64,000 nucleotides of DNA, from assembly GCA_902779705.1 (NCBI GenBank), contig CACZCR010000003.1, positions 412,893-476,892 of the forward strand. Direction: 5' to 3'. This stretch comes from an uncultured Bacteroidales bacterium (GTDB lineage: Bacteria; Bacteroidota; Bacteroidia; Bacteroidales; Paludibacteraceae). Both the position numbers and the translations under genes were made by a program. Shown here one piece after another: positions 9,016 to 18,440 of the stretch; the first letter of the stretch is position 1, and each line of letters starts with the position of its first letter. The notes under the pieces are model-generated. The model was not told the DNA's origin. It ran no database searches and saw only the letters and a program-made list of their open reading frames with translations.

Positions 9016-9649
9016 TGTTTACCTCCGTTTCTTCTTTGTCACTTTCTACTTGCTTCGAAGCACCACTATGTGCTTCCACTGCACCGTCAGTAAATGCTGC
9101 AAAAGCTTTGTTGATTGCCTTCAGGAAGGCACGACTCGAAATGGTCGCTGCCGTAATAGCATCTACCGAGTTCTCCGGTTCTGCAGGTTTGTCTTTCGAT
9201 ACCTCAAACTTACCTGTAGCCTGACGGCCGATAATGTTTTGACCAGGTTTTTCGGCATTCTTAAACCAGAATACAATCTTGTCACCCAAACCCGGAGTCT
9301 CTTGGTGAGCCAAAACCTCATAGTTGAAAATTTTGCCCTCTTGGTCAAAACCTACGATGATCTTCTGCTCGCCGCCAAAACCCATCTCACTTACCTCGAT
9401 AGCAGCACCTGCGAACTCGCCATTTAACGTTGCGCGATATACAGTCAAACCATCTACTGTTTCCGGCTCAGCTATCTCTGCACCATCCGGCAATACCTTC
9501 AGAATAGCTTGTTGCTGCTTCTCTTTCTGTTGCTTCTTAATCTGACCCTCGGTCAGCGAATAAATGCCGGCCAATGCCGCTGCGGCTACTACACAAATAG
9601 TAACCAAGCTGAGCAACATATTCTTGAATGAACTATCTAATTTTTCCAT
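9008..9649 (-). CDS. rnfG: Rnf electron transport complex subunit G (FMN-binding)
   Basis: 213 residues: one N-terminal membrane anchor (about 10-32) and a periplasmic FMN-binding domain. The GFGGEQKIIVGFD and HQETPGLGDKI segments are typical. The covalent FMN attachment site is read as DAITAATISSRAF near residue 165: the usual S/T-G-A-T motif carries Ala for Gly here, but the acceptor Thr is kept. A short charged C-terminal tail follows. Between rnfD (12 bp upstream) and rnfE. Confidence 0.9.
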   Translation of the reverse strand: MEKLDSSFKNMLLSLVTICVVAAAALAGIYSLTEGQIKKQQKEKQQQAILKVLPDGAEIAEPETVDGLTVYRATLNGEFAGAAIEVSEMGFGGEQKIIVGFDQEGKIFNYEVLAHQETPGLGDKIVFWFKNAEKPGQNIIGRQATGKFEVSKDKPAEPENSVDAITAATISSRAFLKAINKAFAAFTDGAVEAHSGASKQVESDKEETEVNNE

Positions 9650-9661
9650 AGTCTTACCTCC

Positions 9662-10678
9662 TTATGCTTTTTTCTTCTCACCGAAATGACGGGGACGAAT
9701 ATGGTTCAACAAAGGCACGCACGCATTCATGATCAAAATAGCGAACGACATACCCTCCGGATAAGAACCCCAGGTACGAATCACCATCATGATGAAACCG
9801 ATGCCAATACCGAAAATGATTTTTCCCCATGCACTCATCGGACTGGTCACATAGTCGGTTGCCATAAAGAATGCTCCCAACATCAAACCACCCGTGCACA
9901 GACTGTAACCTACATAATGGCAAGTGTCCATGCCCTCAGGCAATGCACCACTCCAACCGGTCACTGCAGCAAACAATGCCACCGTTGCCAATATCGATAC
10001 AGGAATATGCCACGTTATCACGCGCGTACAAATAAGGAATAAACCACCCAACAACAATGCCAATGCGGAAATCTCTCCCAGCGAACCGCCTAACTGACCT
10101 ACAAAAGCATCCATCAGGTCAGGCAATTGGTTGATCACACTACCATCATGCGCTTTTACCATGTGCTTCAGGTAGTATAGAGGAGTAGCACCTGAATTAG
10201 CATCGGTCAACTCCTGACCCATGATAGCACTCGCAAAACCTTGAGCCTTCGGCCATGTGGTCATCTGTGCAGGGAAAGAAATCAACAAGAATACACGACC
10301 TACTAGTGCCGGGTTGAATGGGTTTTGACCCAAACCACCAAAAGTCATCTTACCAACACCAATAGCTACTACTGCACCGATGATCAAAATCCACCAATCC
10401 AGATTGCTCGGCACATTCAATGCCAGCAACATACCTGTCAAAATAGCGGAACAATCACAGATAGTCGGTTTCTGTTTCAAAACATACTTGCTAAGCAGCC
10501 ACTCACAGCATACACATGCTGCCACGCTGATAGCCATCATCATCAATGCGCCCCATCCAAACTCTACTACCGATACAGCGTAGGCCGGTATGAGCGCCAA
10601 AATGACGAGCAACATATTGCGACGCACACTATCACCACTGTGGGCGTGAGGTGCCGGAGCTACAATCAATTGTTTCAT
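9662..10678 (-). CDS. rnfD: Rnf electron transport complex subunit D (FMN-binding, membrane)
   Basis: 338 residues, about nine hydrophobic segments. The FMN phosphoester site is clear: DANSGATPLYYLKH (S-G-A-T, about residues 179-182). GGLGQNPFNPALVGRVFLL and FFMATDYVTSPMSAWGK are strongly conserved in RnfD/NqrB. It lies 33 bp after rnfC and 12 bp before rnfG. The protein carries electrons across the membrane and is part of the ion pathway. Confidence 0.93.
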   Translation of the reverse strand: MKQLIVAPAPHAHSGDSVRRNMLLVILALIPAYAVSVVEFGWGALMMMAISVAACVCCEWLLSKYVLKQKPTICDCSAILTGMLLALNVPSNLDWWILIIGAVVAIGVGKMTFGGLGQNPFNPALVGRVFLLISFPAQMTTWPKAQGFASAIMGQELTDANSGATPLYYLKHMVKAHDGSVINQLPDLMDAFVGQLGGSLGEISALALLLGGLFLICTRVITWHIPVSILATVALFAAVTGWSGALPEGMDTCHYVGYSLCTGGLMLGAFFMATDYVTSPMSAWGKIIFGIGIGFIMMVIRTWGSYPEGMSFAILIMNACVPLLNHIRPRHFGEKKKA

Positions 10679-10711
10679 ATCGAATTCTATTTTTTAATTC
10701 TTAATTTTTAA

Positions 10712-12049
10712 TTACTTTGCCGCTCTTGCACGTATAATGCCTCCTACCGTAGCTTTGCCGGGACGAATGCGATCCAACAAACGACGGTGTGAAGGACAAG
10801 TAAATACGCAGCAACCGCAATCAATACAATCCATTATGTCGTGCTTCTCTGCCTCGTCCCACATCTCATTAGCAGCAAGCTTGGAGAGCAGATAAGGCTC
10901 TAGACCCATCGGACAAGCGTCTACGCACTTGCCACAACGGATACATACATCCTCCTCAGGACGAACACTCTCGTCCTCCGGCAGGAACAATAGACCGCTC
11001 AGACGCTTGTTAGCCGGCATCGTGTCTGTCTGACTCATAGCGCGACCCATCATAGGACCACCGCCAATGATCTTGCCGGTATCCTCGGGCACTCCACCTG
11101 CTATCTCAATTACCTCTGTGATAGGAGTTCCGAAACGAACCAGATAATTACCCGGATTCTTAACCGACTTACCTGTCACGGTCATCACACGACTAACCAA
11201 CGGCTTATTCTTCTGAACAGCCTCGTATACTGCATATACCGTAGCCACATTATCTACCACAGCACCTACCTCAATAGGTAGCGCTCCGCTGGGCACCTGA
11301 CGACCGATACATGCATCAATCAACTGCTTCTCACCACCTTGCGGATATTTCAGTTTCAAAGCCTTTACCTCAATGCCGGCCTTGTCCTTTGTCAACTCGC
11401 GCATGTGCTGAATAGCGTCTTTTTTGTTGTTCTCAATACCAATGATAGCGCGGTTTACATTCAGCGCCTTCATCAGGATCTCAATACCTACCACAATCTC
11501 TTCACCGTGCTCCAACATCAACTGGTGGTCGCAAGTCAAATATGGCTCACACTCTACGCCGTTGATGATCAAGACTTCTGCTGTCTTGCCGGGAGGAGGC
11601 AATAATTTAACATGAGTAGGGAAACATGCACCGCCTAAACCTACAATGCCGGCAGCTGCAATCTTATCTACAATCTCTTTGGGTTCCAATGAGCACTCTT
11701 TAACCAAATCTTTGCTCAAATCAATACCTTCAGCCCATTCATCTCCCTCTACGTCAATGAAAATAGCTTGCATAGGTGCACCCCAAGCATCTGTCGTTCC
11801 GTCAATCTTGGTCACTGTGCCACTTACAGGAGAACTGATGTTTGCACTGACGAATCCACCGGCCTTAGCCAGCAAGTCGCCTACTTTTACTTTCTTACCA
11901 ACCTCAACTACAGGCTGAGCGGGAGCTCCAATATGCTGAACCAATGGAATAATGGCTTGCTTGGGCAACGCACACTCCGTAATAGGTAGATGAGCCGAGT
12001 ACTGTTTGTTATCGCGTGGATGAACTCCACCAATTCTAAAAGTATTCAT
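10712..12049 (-). CDS. rnfC: Rnf electron transport complex subunit C (NADH-binding, 2x[4Fe-4S])
   Basis: 445 residues. Order: N-terminal Rnf-specific barrel-sandwich domain, NADH/FMN-binding Rossmann-like domain (GIVGLGGACFPTHVKL, GVECEPYLTCDHQLM), SLBB domain, and two [4Fe-4S] motifs at the C-terminus: CIRCGKCVDACPMG and CIDCGCCVFTCPSHRR. This soluble subunit reduces NAD+. Its two clusters are intact, which matters because the RnfB encoded just upstream lacks its ferredoxin-like part. Confidence 0.93.
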   Translation of the reverse strand: MNTFRIGGVHPRDNKQYSAHLPITECALPKQAIIPLVQHIGAPAQPVVEVGKKVKVGDLLAKAGGFVSANISSPVSGTVTKIDGTTDAWGAPMQAIFIDVEGDEWAEGIDLSKDLVKECSLEPKEIVDKIAAAGIVGLGGACFPTHVKLLPPPGKTAEVLIINGVECEPYLTCDHQLMLEHGEEIVVGIEILMKALNVNRAIIGIENNKKDAIQHMRELTKDKAGIEVKALKLKYPQGGEKQLIDACIGRQVPSGALPIEVGAVVDNVATVYAVYEAVQKNKPLVSRVMTVTGKSVKNPGNYLVRFGTPITEVIEIAGGVPEDTGKIIGGGPMMGRAMSQTDTMPANKRLSGLLFLPEDESVRPEEDVCIRCGKCVDACPMGLEPYLLSKLAANEMWDEAEKHDIMDCIDCGCCVFTCPSHRRLLDRIRPGKATVGGIIRARAAK

Positions 12050-12076
12050 AATGCTTTCTTTCGTTTAATTCTATTA

Positions 12077-12520
12077 CTAACTGTGTTGCGCCATACGGAG
12101 CAAATTAGGATAACAAGCACCCGGAGTAGGCAACTGCTTGATCTTTTGCGCTACTTCGGCGTTGAAACCAGGAATGATAATACCACTCGCGGTCTTACGT
12201 ACTTCCTGAGGAGCACCATCTGATGCAGGTGCTGCACTCTCTGCTGCCGGAGCAAGAACTTTGGAAACCTCATCCATTGTTGGATCACCACCTACAGGGC
12301 AAGACAAACCGTTCAAAGAATCGGCTTTCACACAGGCCTCGGCAAAAGCCCTACAGCCCGCAAATCCACAGCCACCGCAGTTGGCACCGGGCAATACTGC
12401 CTGAACCAAATCAATGCGAGGATCTTCCTCTACTTTGAAGAGCTGGCTGATGTAGTACAGCAACACTGCAGCCACTGCACCGGTCACACCCAACACTCCC
12501 ATAGAAATCAGAACATTCAT
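12077..12520 (-). CDS. rnfB: Rnf electron transport complex subunit B, short form without ferredoxin domain
   Basis: 147 residues: an N-terminal membrane helix (about 5-27) and the RnfB-specific [4Fe-4S] motif C-G-G-C-G-F-A-G-C followed 16 residues later by S-C-P-V-G (C-x2-C-x4-C-x16-C). After an Ala/Pro-rich linker the protein ends with a short unrelated tail ending in RMAQHS. Usual RnfB proteins continue with at least one 2x[4Fe-4S] ferredoxin module that takes electrons from ferredoxin; here only one further Cys is present. Only 27 bp separate the stop from rnfC, so there is no room for the missing module and no second ORF to suggest a frameshift. Confidence 0.85.
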   Translation of the reverse strand: MNVLISMGVLGVTGAVAAVLLYYISQLFKVEEDPRIDLVQAVLPGANCGGCGFAGCRAFAEACVKADSLNGLSCPVGGDPTMDEVSKVLAPAAESAAPASDGAPQEVRKTASGIIIPGFNAEVAQKIKQLPTPGACYPNLLRMAQHS

Positions 12521-12570
12521 TTGTGTTATGTATTTTTAAGATTTATATAATTAGCAAATCGCAAAATATG

Positions 12571-12990
12571 CTATATTTTTCTCGCTGTAAAACTGAACTG
12601 CTTTTCTAATCGTTTCTTAAATAAACTCAGTATCATGTAGTACAACGCAATACCAACCAATGATACCGTACCGACTATCGCCTCTTCCCAATTCGTCAAC
12701 CAATTCAATCCTGCTATCACAAGCATCATTACTACAAAAGGAGCAATATAACCTAATATCACCGCACGCCACGCCAAGCGCTCACGTACACACACCTCCA
12801 CAACATCGCCCGGTTGCAACGGCTCAATAGCAACTGCTACAATCACTTTTTCTTTGCTCTCAGATGCCATACACATGGATTTCGCCTTGCATGCTTGACA
12901 TGCACTCGCTTGCGTGATAGACACGCGTGCAATAGACCCTTCAACGGTCATTACCACACCATTATGACGAATCTGTTCGGACATACGCAT
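12571..12990 (-). CDS. rseC: RseC/MucC family protein (SoxR-reducing system type)
   Basis: 139 residues: N-terminal cysteine motif ACQACKAKSMC (about residues 31-41), then a beta-rich region, then two membrane helices (about 78-98 and 104-124) and a basic tail. This is the RseC architecture. In Gammaproteobacteria RseC works with the Rsx (Rnf-like) complex to reduce SoxR, and in many Bacteroidetes it heads the rnf operon, as here. The start may be the second Met (residue 3). A promoter lies directly upstream at 13003-13034. Confidence 0.88.
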   Translation of the reverse strand: MRMSEQIRHNGVVMTVEGSIARVSITQASACQACKAKSMCMASESKEKVIVAVAIEPLQPGDVVEVCVRERLAWRAVILGYIAPFVVMMLVIAGLNWLTNWEEAIVGTVSLVGIALYYMILSLFKKRLEKQFSFTARKI

Positions 12991-13002
12991 CGAAATCTAC
13001 CG

Positions 13003-13034
13003 CAAAAGTACGAAAAAAAAATAATATATGCAAA
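13003..13034 (-). promoter_or_regulatory. Promoter of the rseC-rnf operon
   Basis: On the minus strand TTTG (13031-13034), 20 bp, then TACTTTTG (13003-13010): the sigma-ABfr consensus of Bacteroidetes. The start codon is 13 bp downstream. It is divergent from the ftsK promoter, whose -33 box begins 46 bp away. Confidence 0.82.
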
Positions 13035-13079
13035 TATTATTTGTATATTTTGCTCAAAAAGCGAATTTTGACGATTTTG

Positions 13080-13111
13080 TTTGCATATTTCGAAAAAAAA
13101 TCGTACCTTTG
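13080..13111 (+). promoter_or_regulatory. Promoter of ftsK
   Basis: TTTG (13080-13083), 20 bp, TACCTTTG (13104-13111), followed by GCGG and the ATG at 13131. Exact match to the Bacteroidetes vegetative promoter form. Confidence 0.85.
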
Positions 13112-13130
13112 CGGCTAAATTTGAAATATT

Positions 13131-15734
13131 ATGCCCAGAAGACCAAGTGCAAATACAACCAACACCCGTAAGCCGGCAGATACAATACATGTCGAGAGAG
13201 AGAAGAATGTGTCTTTCTTCTCACAAGTGAAGAGCTTTGTACAGGATCGCCGCACCCATTACATCACTGGTGCCATCTTAGTCGCTCTTGCATTGTTCCT
13301 GGCGGTTGCGTATTTTAGTTTCTTTTTTACAGGATTTCATGATGACTCGTTGCTAACGAGCCCGGATAAAACACTCAAACGTCACGACATTCACAATGTG
13401 ATGGGACTCCCCGGCGCTTGGTCCGCCGAATGGCTGATCAACGGCTCGTTTGGTATATCGTCTATCGCATTGATACTTCTGCTGTTGGTATTCGGCCTTA
13501 AACTCCTACATGTTACAAGCACCAGTGGTACGCGCTGGTTCTTTCATACCTCTTTTTGGCTTCTTTGGACCTCTATTGTGCTTGGCTTTGCACAAACGAT
13601 GTTCGGCTTCAACCATTGGTTTCTGCAACTAGGCGGTAGTCACGGCAGAATGCTTGCGTCATGGCTCAATTCCTATGTATACCCCATAGGTATGGTGATG
13701 ATCATCCTGCTGACACTCATCATATATTGCATCGTGGCAGACCCGCATTTCTCCGATCATATGGCAGCTGCATGGGAGTGGCTCAAACGCAAATGTACCA
13801 AACAACCATATGATGGCGAACTCTTTGCGCAGTCATCCGATGAAACCGAGGCTATGGAGGATGAAACGCAAGATGAGAAATCAGATGACACCAGTGCAGT
13901 CTTGACATTTACTAATACAGACGAGGTGGTGCAAATCGACGTGTTAGACCCTGGTCCGGAAGAAGGTCCCGAAGTGGTGCCCGTTACGGATGACGATCCC
14001 TTGCTAAACCTCCAAGTCGAAGTGACCAACAACTCTGCTATTCAGGTGGTAGATGAACTCCCGGATCCGGAACCGCAACCGGTGGACCCAAATGCGCCTA
14101 AAGTGGGCTTCAAGATTCAAGATACCAAGCAGGACGAACTGGTGGCGGCCGACGAAGTGGTACAAGACCCTCTGGAGAAACTTGGACCATATGACCCGCG
14201 CAAGGAGTTGTCGCATTACAAGTTCCCTTCGCTTGACCTGCTCAAGGTGTATGATAATGAGTCGGCGCCGGTGATTGATCAACAGGAACAGCAAGACAAT
14301 GCCAATCGTATTGTCACTACCTTGCGCAACTATGGCATCGAGATTGATTCTATCAAGGCTACCGTAGGTCCTACAGTAACACTCTACGAGGTGGTGCCTA
14401 AAGCGGGTATTCGTGTTGTGAAAATCCAAAACTTGGAGAACGATATCATGATGTCGCTTTCAGCGACAGGTATCCGTATCATAGCGCCTATGCCGGGAAA
14501 GGGAACTGTCGGAATTGAGGTGCCAAACGAAAAACCACAAGTGGTGTCTATGCACTCGGTATTGGCGTCCAAACGCTTCCAAGAGGAGAAAAAAATGCGT
14601 CTGCCTATAGCCTATGGACGAACCATCACCAACGAGGTCTTTATGTTCGATCTGGCTAAAACACCACACCTCCTCGTAGCAGGTGCTACCGGTACCGGTA
14701 AGTCTGTGGCCATCAATGCTATCTTGACCTCTCTGCTATATAAGAAACATCCGTCCGAACTCAAACTGGTTCTTGTCGATCCGAAAATGGTAGAGTTCGC
14801 TCCATACAAGCCGCTGTTACGTCACTATCTGGCTGCTATGCCTGATACCGATCCGGACCAGATCGTAATCACTGATTGTGACCGTGTTATCAACACCCTC
14901 AACTCGCTTGTCATAGAGATGGAGAATCGGTACAAGCTGCTGATGGATGCAGGTGTGCGCAATCTGGAAGACTATAATGATAAGTTTATCAACCGCCGTC
15001 TAAATCCGGATAAACTGATAGGCGACAGTCTCCATCATCAATACCTGCCATACATCGTTATTGTTATCGATGAGTACGGCGATTTCATCATGCAAGCAGG
15101 CAAACAAGTCGAGACACCAATCGCGCGTATTACCCAAAAGGCACGTGCCGTTGGTATGCACATGATCTTGGCTACACAACGCCCATCTGTTAACATCGTG
15201 ACCGGTGTTATCAAAGCCAACATCCCGACGCGTATTGCCCTGCGTACGCAATCAGTTATTGATTCACGCACAGTACTCGATGCTAAGGGCGCTGAACAAC
15301 TCATCGGTAGAGGCGATTCTCTTTATGCCGGAAATGCCTCCGTCACACGTGTGCAATGTGCGTTTGTCGATACCCCCGAAGTTGATCAAATTGTCGGTTT
15401 TATCGAGCAACAACAGCATTTCTTGCAGCCATATCAACTGCCCGAATATATACCGGAAGGTGCAGAAGGCGACGCACTCGCGCCAGGTAGTGTGGATATG
15501 AAGAAACTTGACCCGATGTTTGCAGACGTCGCGCGTTATGTGGTCTCTAAACAAGAAGGCTCTACTTCGCGTCTGCAACGCGCATTTGAAATTGGCTACA
15601 ACCGCGCAGGCAAGCTGTCCGACCAACTGGAGGCTGCGGGTATAGTAGGACCGAACAAGGGACCTAAGGGACGCGATGTCCTTATTCAAGACTTCGATCA
15701 GCTGGAGGCCTTGCTGCAACAACTAAATGTATAA
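13131..15734 (+). CDS. ftsK: DNA translocase FtsK/SpoIIIE
   Basis: 867 residues. N-terminal part: four to five membrane helices up to about residue 205. Then an acidic Pro-rich linker (about 220-380), the alpha/beta motor domain with Walker A GATGTGKS (about 518-525), VLVDPKMVEF, the Walker B-type IVIDEYGDF and the ATQRPSVN segment. The C-terminal winged-helix gamma domain (about 795-860; TSRLQRAFEIGYNRAGK) reads polar chromosome sequences. It moves DNA through the closing septum and activates XerCD at dif. First of three co-directional genes (ftsK, lolA-like, trxB), an order common in Bacteroidetes. Confidence 0.95.
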   Translation: MPRRPSANTTNTRKPADTIHVEREKNVSFFSQVKSFVQDRRTHYITGAILVALALFLAVAYFSFFFTGFHDDSLLTSPDKTLKRHDIHNVMGLPGAWSAEWLINGSFGISSIALILLLLVFGLKLLHVTSTSGTRWFFHTSFWLLWTSIVLGFAQTMFGFNHWFLQLGGSHGRMLASWLNSYVYPIGMVMIILLTLIIYCIVADPHFSDHMAAAWEWLKRKCTKQPYDGELFAQSSDETEAMEDETQDEKSDDTSAVLTFTNTDEVVQIDVLDPGPEEGPEVVPVTDDDPLLNLQVEVTNNSAIQVVDELPDPEPQPVDPNAPKVGFKIQDTKQDELVAADEVVQDPLEKLGPYDPRKELSHYKFPSLDLLKVYDNESAPVIDQQEQQDNANRIVTTLRNYGIEIDSIKATVGPTVTLYEVVPKAGIRVVKIQNLENDIMMSLSATGIRIIAPMPGKGTVGIEVPNEKPQVVSMHSVLASKRFQEEKKMRLPIAYGRTITNEVFMFDLAKTPHLLVAGATGTGKSVAINAILTSLLYKKHPSELKLVLVDPKMVEFAPYKPLLRHYLAAMPDTDPDQIVITDCDRVINTLNSLVIEMENRYKLLMDAGVRNLEDYNDKFINRRLNPDKLIGDSLHHQYLPYIVIVIDEYGDFIMQAGKQVETPIARITQKARAVGMHMILATQRPSVNIVTGVIKANIPTRIALRTQSVIDSRTVLDAKGAEQLIGRGDSLYAGNASVTRVQCAFVDTPEVDQIVGFIEQQQHFLQPYQLPEYIPEGAEGDALAPGSVDMKKLDPMFADVARYVVSKQEGSTSRLQRAFEIGYNRAGKLSDQLEAAGIVGPNKGPKGRDVLIQDFDQLEALLQQLNV

Positions 15735-15755
15735 TCTCCTGACACAAAACAGTCG

Positions 15756-16346
15756 ATGAAATCGAGAATATTATCTTTTATATTAGCTCTCTTGCCAATG
15801 TGCATTTTCGCACAGCAAAACACATTGGATCGCTTCTTGCAGAAAATGGACACAACTACTTTCCGTGCCCAATTCACCATCACGATAGCTGACAATCTTT
15901 CAGCGCCTCAATCTCATGCAGGACGTATTGCTATGCGAGGCAAAACATTCTATGTCAGCGTTTTTAACGCAGAGGCTGCCTATGATGGTAAGACACTCAC
16001 TGTTTATTCGGTGGAATCGAACGAATTGACGATTTCTTCCCCTACTCAGGACGAACTGCTTGACTCCAACCCGATTCTTTATGCGCGTGCCTTGAAAAAA
16101 TCTTGTAAGGTGACAGAGAAAACCAATGCTAATCAAACGGTTATCACATTGACTCCTCATGATCAATCGAAAGGAATCCAACGCTTTATCTTAACGCTCC
16201 AAACGAGCACATTACTACCTGTGTCCCTCGAAGTAAAAGAAGGCGCCCAATATACCAAACTTAATTTTCGCAATACCCGTTTCTCGTCGGATAAGCCTCA
16301 TTTGACAATGAAACGTAAGGGGGCAACCATTATTGACTTACGATAA
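15756..16346 (+). CDS. LolA-like outer-membrane lipoprotein carrier protein
   Basis: 196 residues with a clear signal peptide (MKSRILSFILALLPMCIFA, cleaved before QQNTL). The rest is beta-rich: FRAQFTITI, GRIAMRGKTFYV, A-A-Y-D-G-K-T-L-T-V-Y, and later QRFILTLQTSTLLPVSLEV. This is the unclosed beta-barrel pattern of LolA, the periplasmic chaperone that carries lipoproteins to the outer membrane. It starts 21 bp after ftsK; an ftsK-lolA pair is seen in many bacteria. Sequence conservation in this family is low, so the assignment rests on fold pattern plus position. Confidence 0.72.
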   Translation: MKSRILSFILALLPMCIFAQQNTLDRFLQKMDTTTFRAQFTITIADNLSAPQSHAGRIAMRGKTFYVSVFNAEAAYDGKTLTVYSVESNELTISSPTQDELLDSNPILYARALKKSCKVTEKTNANQTVITLTPHDQSKGIQRFILTLQTSTLLPVSLEVKEGAQYTKLNFRNTRFSSDKPHLTMKRKGATIIDLR

Positions 16347-16357
16347 ACATCAATCCT

Positions 16358-17290
16358 ATGAATAAAGTTAAATGTCTTATCATCGGCTCCGGCCCTGCCG
16401 GATATACAGCGGCTATCTATGCCTCGCGTGCTAATCTTCAACCGATCCTTGTAGAGGGCCCTCAGTTGGGAGGACAACTGACTACTACTACAGAGGTCGA
16501 AAATTTTCCTGGTTATCCCGATGGAATCGAGCCTTTCCAGATGATGGACGACCTGCGTAGACAAGCAGAGCGATTCGGTACTCAGTTTGTCTCGGGAATC
16601 GTCACCAAAGTGGATTTTTCTGTATCTCCTAAAAAAGTGATAGTGGAAGATACGCAAGAGTATCAAGCCGATGCCGTTATCATCGCTACCGGTGCCAGTG
16701 CCAAATACTTGGGGCTCGAGTCCGAGCGTACTTACCGCGGACATGGCGTTAGTGCTTGTGCAACGTGCGATGGTTTCTTCTATCGCAAGAAAACGGTTGC
16801 TGTGGTCGGAGGTGGCGATACTGCCTGTGAAGAAGCTAGCTACTTGGCAGGATTATGCGAAAAAGTGTACATGATAGTTCGTAAACCCTATCTTCGAGCT
16901 TCGGAAATCATGCAACAGCGCGTATTGGACAATCCAAAAATTGAAGTGCTGTTCGAGCATAATACGCTCCAACTCACCGGAGAAGGTAAGGTTCAAGGAG
17001 TAGACCTCATTTACAAGAAAGGAGAACCTGATGAGCAAATTCGTCATGTTGATATTGACGGCTTCTTCCTGGCTATAGGACATCATCCTAATACCGAATT
17101 GTTTGCCGACTATCTCAAGCGTGATGCTGAAGGCTATATCATCGTGGATGGCGACAGCCCTAGAACCAATATTCCGGGAGTATTTGCAGCTGGTGATTGC
17201 GCAGATCCTCATTATCGCCAAGCAGTAGTAGCAGCCGCTTCGGGATGCAAGGCGGCCATCGAAGCTGATAAGTATATTAAGAATTTGTAA
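16358..17290 (+). CDS. trxB: Thioredoxin-disulfide reductase
   Basis: 310 residues, normal length. FAD site IIGSGPAGYTAAIYASRA near the N-terminus, redox-active CATCDG (about residues 133-138), NADPH site VVGGGDTACEEA, and the C-terminal FAD contact GVFAAGDCAD. Cytosolic flavoenzyme reducing thioredoxin with NADPH. Starts 11 bp after the lolA-like gene. Confidence 0.95.
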   Translation: MNKVKCLIIGSGPAGYTAAIYASRANLQPILVEGPQLGGQLTTTTEVENFPGYPDGIEPFQMMDDLRRQAERFGTQFVSGIVTKVDFSVSPKKVIVEDTQEYQADAVIIATGASAKYLGLESERTYRGHGVSACATCDGFFYRKKTVAVVGGGDTACEEASYLAGLCEKVYMIVRKPYLRASEIMQQRVLDNPKIEVLFEHNTLQLTGEGKVQGVDLIYKKGEPDEQIRHVDIDGFFLAIGHHPNTELFADYLKRDAEGYIIVDGDSPRTNIPGVFAAGDCADPHYRQAVVAAASGCKAAIEADKYIKNL

Positions 17291-17297
17291 TAAAAAA

Positions 17298-17329
17298 TTT
17301 GCATATCTGCAAAAAAAGTTGTACCTTTG
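17298..17329 (+). promoter_or_regulatory. Promoter of the 17.3 kb exported nuclease-like gene
   Basis: TTTG (17298-17301), 20 bp, TACCTTTG (17322-17329). The -7 box overlaps an upstream in-frame TTG at 17319, which rules that codon out as start; the ATG at 17349 is used. Confidence 0.85.
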
Positions 17330-17348
17330 CAGCAAAATTGAAAAACAT

Positions 17349-18428
17349 ATGAAACACACAGCCCTTTGGGTAGCAGCCGTTTTGGTGACCGTGTCTACCA
17401 TCTTTAGTGCGCAAGCACAAGATCAACAGCGCATTCGCTGTATCGCTTTTTACAACCTGGAAAACCTGTTTGACACTATTCATGATCAAGGTAAGAATGA
17501 TTACGAGTATCTGCCTGACGGAGGAATGCATTGGACATCTATGAAGTATGAGAACAAAATCCATAATATGGCTTATGCAGTCTCTCAACTAGGTACAGAC
17601 GAAGATCCGCGCGGCGCCGCTTGTGTCGGTGTTGCCGAGGTGGAGAATATTGGTTGCCTTTATGATTTGTGCGCTGAGACCAACAGCAAGTATGGCCGCG
17701 CATACAAACCTATCCTTCTCGAAGGTCCTGATCGCCGCGGTGTAGATGTGGGTTTCCTTTATGACACGACAGCATTTCGTCCAACTAAAGTGGCTGGATA
17801 CGAACTTCATGCTCACTATGCAGATGGAGGTGTGATTAAAACCCGTCTTCAACTACTCGTCTCCGGTTATATGTATGACGACGACCATCGCTCCATCGTA
17901 CGGGACAAAATCCATATTATAGTCAACCACTGGCCCAGCCGTTACGGAGGAGAGCTGTCTTCCCGTCCGGGACGTGACTCGGCAGCAATGCTCTGTCTCC
18001 AAATATGCGACTCGATTTATAAAAAAGAACCGAAGGCTAAAATCATCATCATGGGTGACTTGAATGATGACCCATATAATCATAGTTGCGCGGAAGTACT
18101 TAATGCTAAGAAAAATCGCGAAGAGGTAGGCTCTCAAGGTCTGTTCAACACTATGTGGCAACGCTTGGACAATGGAGTGGGATCGTTGGCATATAACGGA
18201 GGATGGAACCTCTTCGACCAAATTATTATTTCTGAGCCCTTACTCAATGAGGATATCAACTCCGGCAAGTGGTACTATTGGAAACCGCAGATTTTTAATA
18301 AGCCTTTCCTTACTGTACAAGAAGGTAAAGATAAGGGCACTCCTCTGCGTACACACAAGGGAGGAGCATGGCAAAATGGCTATGCAGACCACTATCCGAC
18401 AATGATTTATTTGCTTCGTAAAAAATAA
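17349..18428 (+). CDS. Exported endonuclease/exonuclease/phosphatase family protein
   Basis: 359 residues from the ATG at 17349, with a signal peptide (hydrophobic stretch, cut near FSAQAQ). Family motifs in order: FYNLENLFD near the N-terminus, VGVAEVEN (metal-binding Glu), RRGVDVGFLYD, HIIVNHWPSR (catalytic His region), IIMGDLNDDPYNHS (Asp/Asn pair) and a C-terminal HYPTMIY with the catalytic His. The fold covers DNases, phospholipases and phosphatases; the substrate is not clear. The signal peptide puts it in the periplasm or outside. It has its own promoter and may lead the DUF4290-prs group. Confidence 0.85.
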   Translation: MKHTALWVAAVLVTVSTIFSAQAQDQQRIRCIAFYNLENLFDTIHDQGKNDYEYLPDGGMHWTSMKYENKIHNMAYAVSQLGTDEDPRGAACVGVAEVENIGCLYDLCAETNSKYGRAYKPILLEGPDRRGVDVGFLYDTTAFRPTKVAGYELHAHYADGGVIKTRLQLLVSGYMYDDDHRSIVRDKIHIIVNHWPSRYGGELSSRPGRDSAAMLCLQICDSIYKKEPKAKIIIMGDLNDDPYNHSCAEVLNAKKNREEVGSQGLFNTMWQRLDNGVGSLAYNGGWNLFDQIIISEPLLNEDINSGKWYYWKPQIFNKPFLTVQEGKDKGTPLRTHKGGAWQNGYADHYPTMIYLLRKK

Positions 18429-18440
18429 AATCTTACTATA

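Noticed and set aside
9008..9649. RnfG attachment motif T-A-A-T as a loss of function
   Set aside because: The FMN-accepting Thr is kept, and Gly to Ala at this site seems tolerated in related Bacteroidetes proteins as far as I recall.
17319..17348. Upstream TTG start for the nuclease-like gene
   Set aside because: The codon overlaps the -7 promoter box TACCTTTG; the ATG at 17349 begins a good signal peptide.
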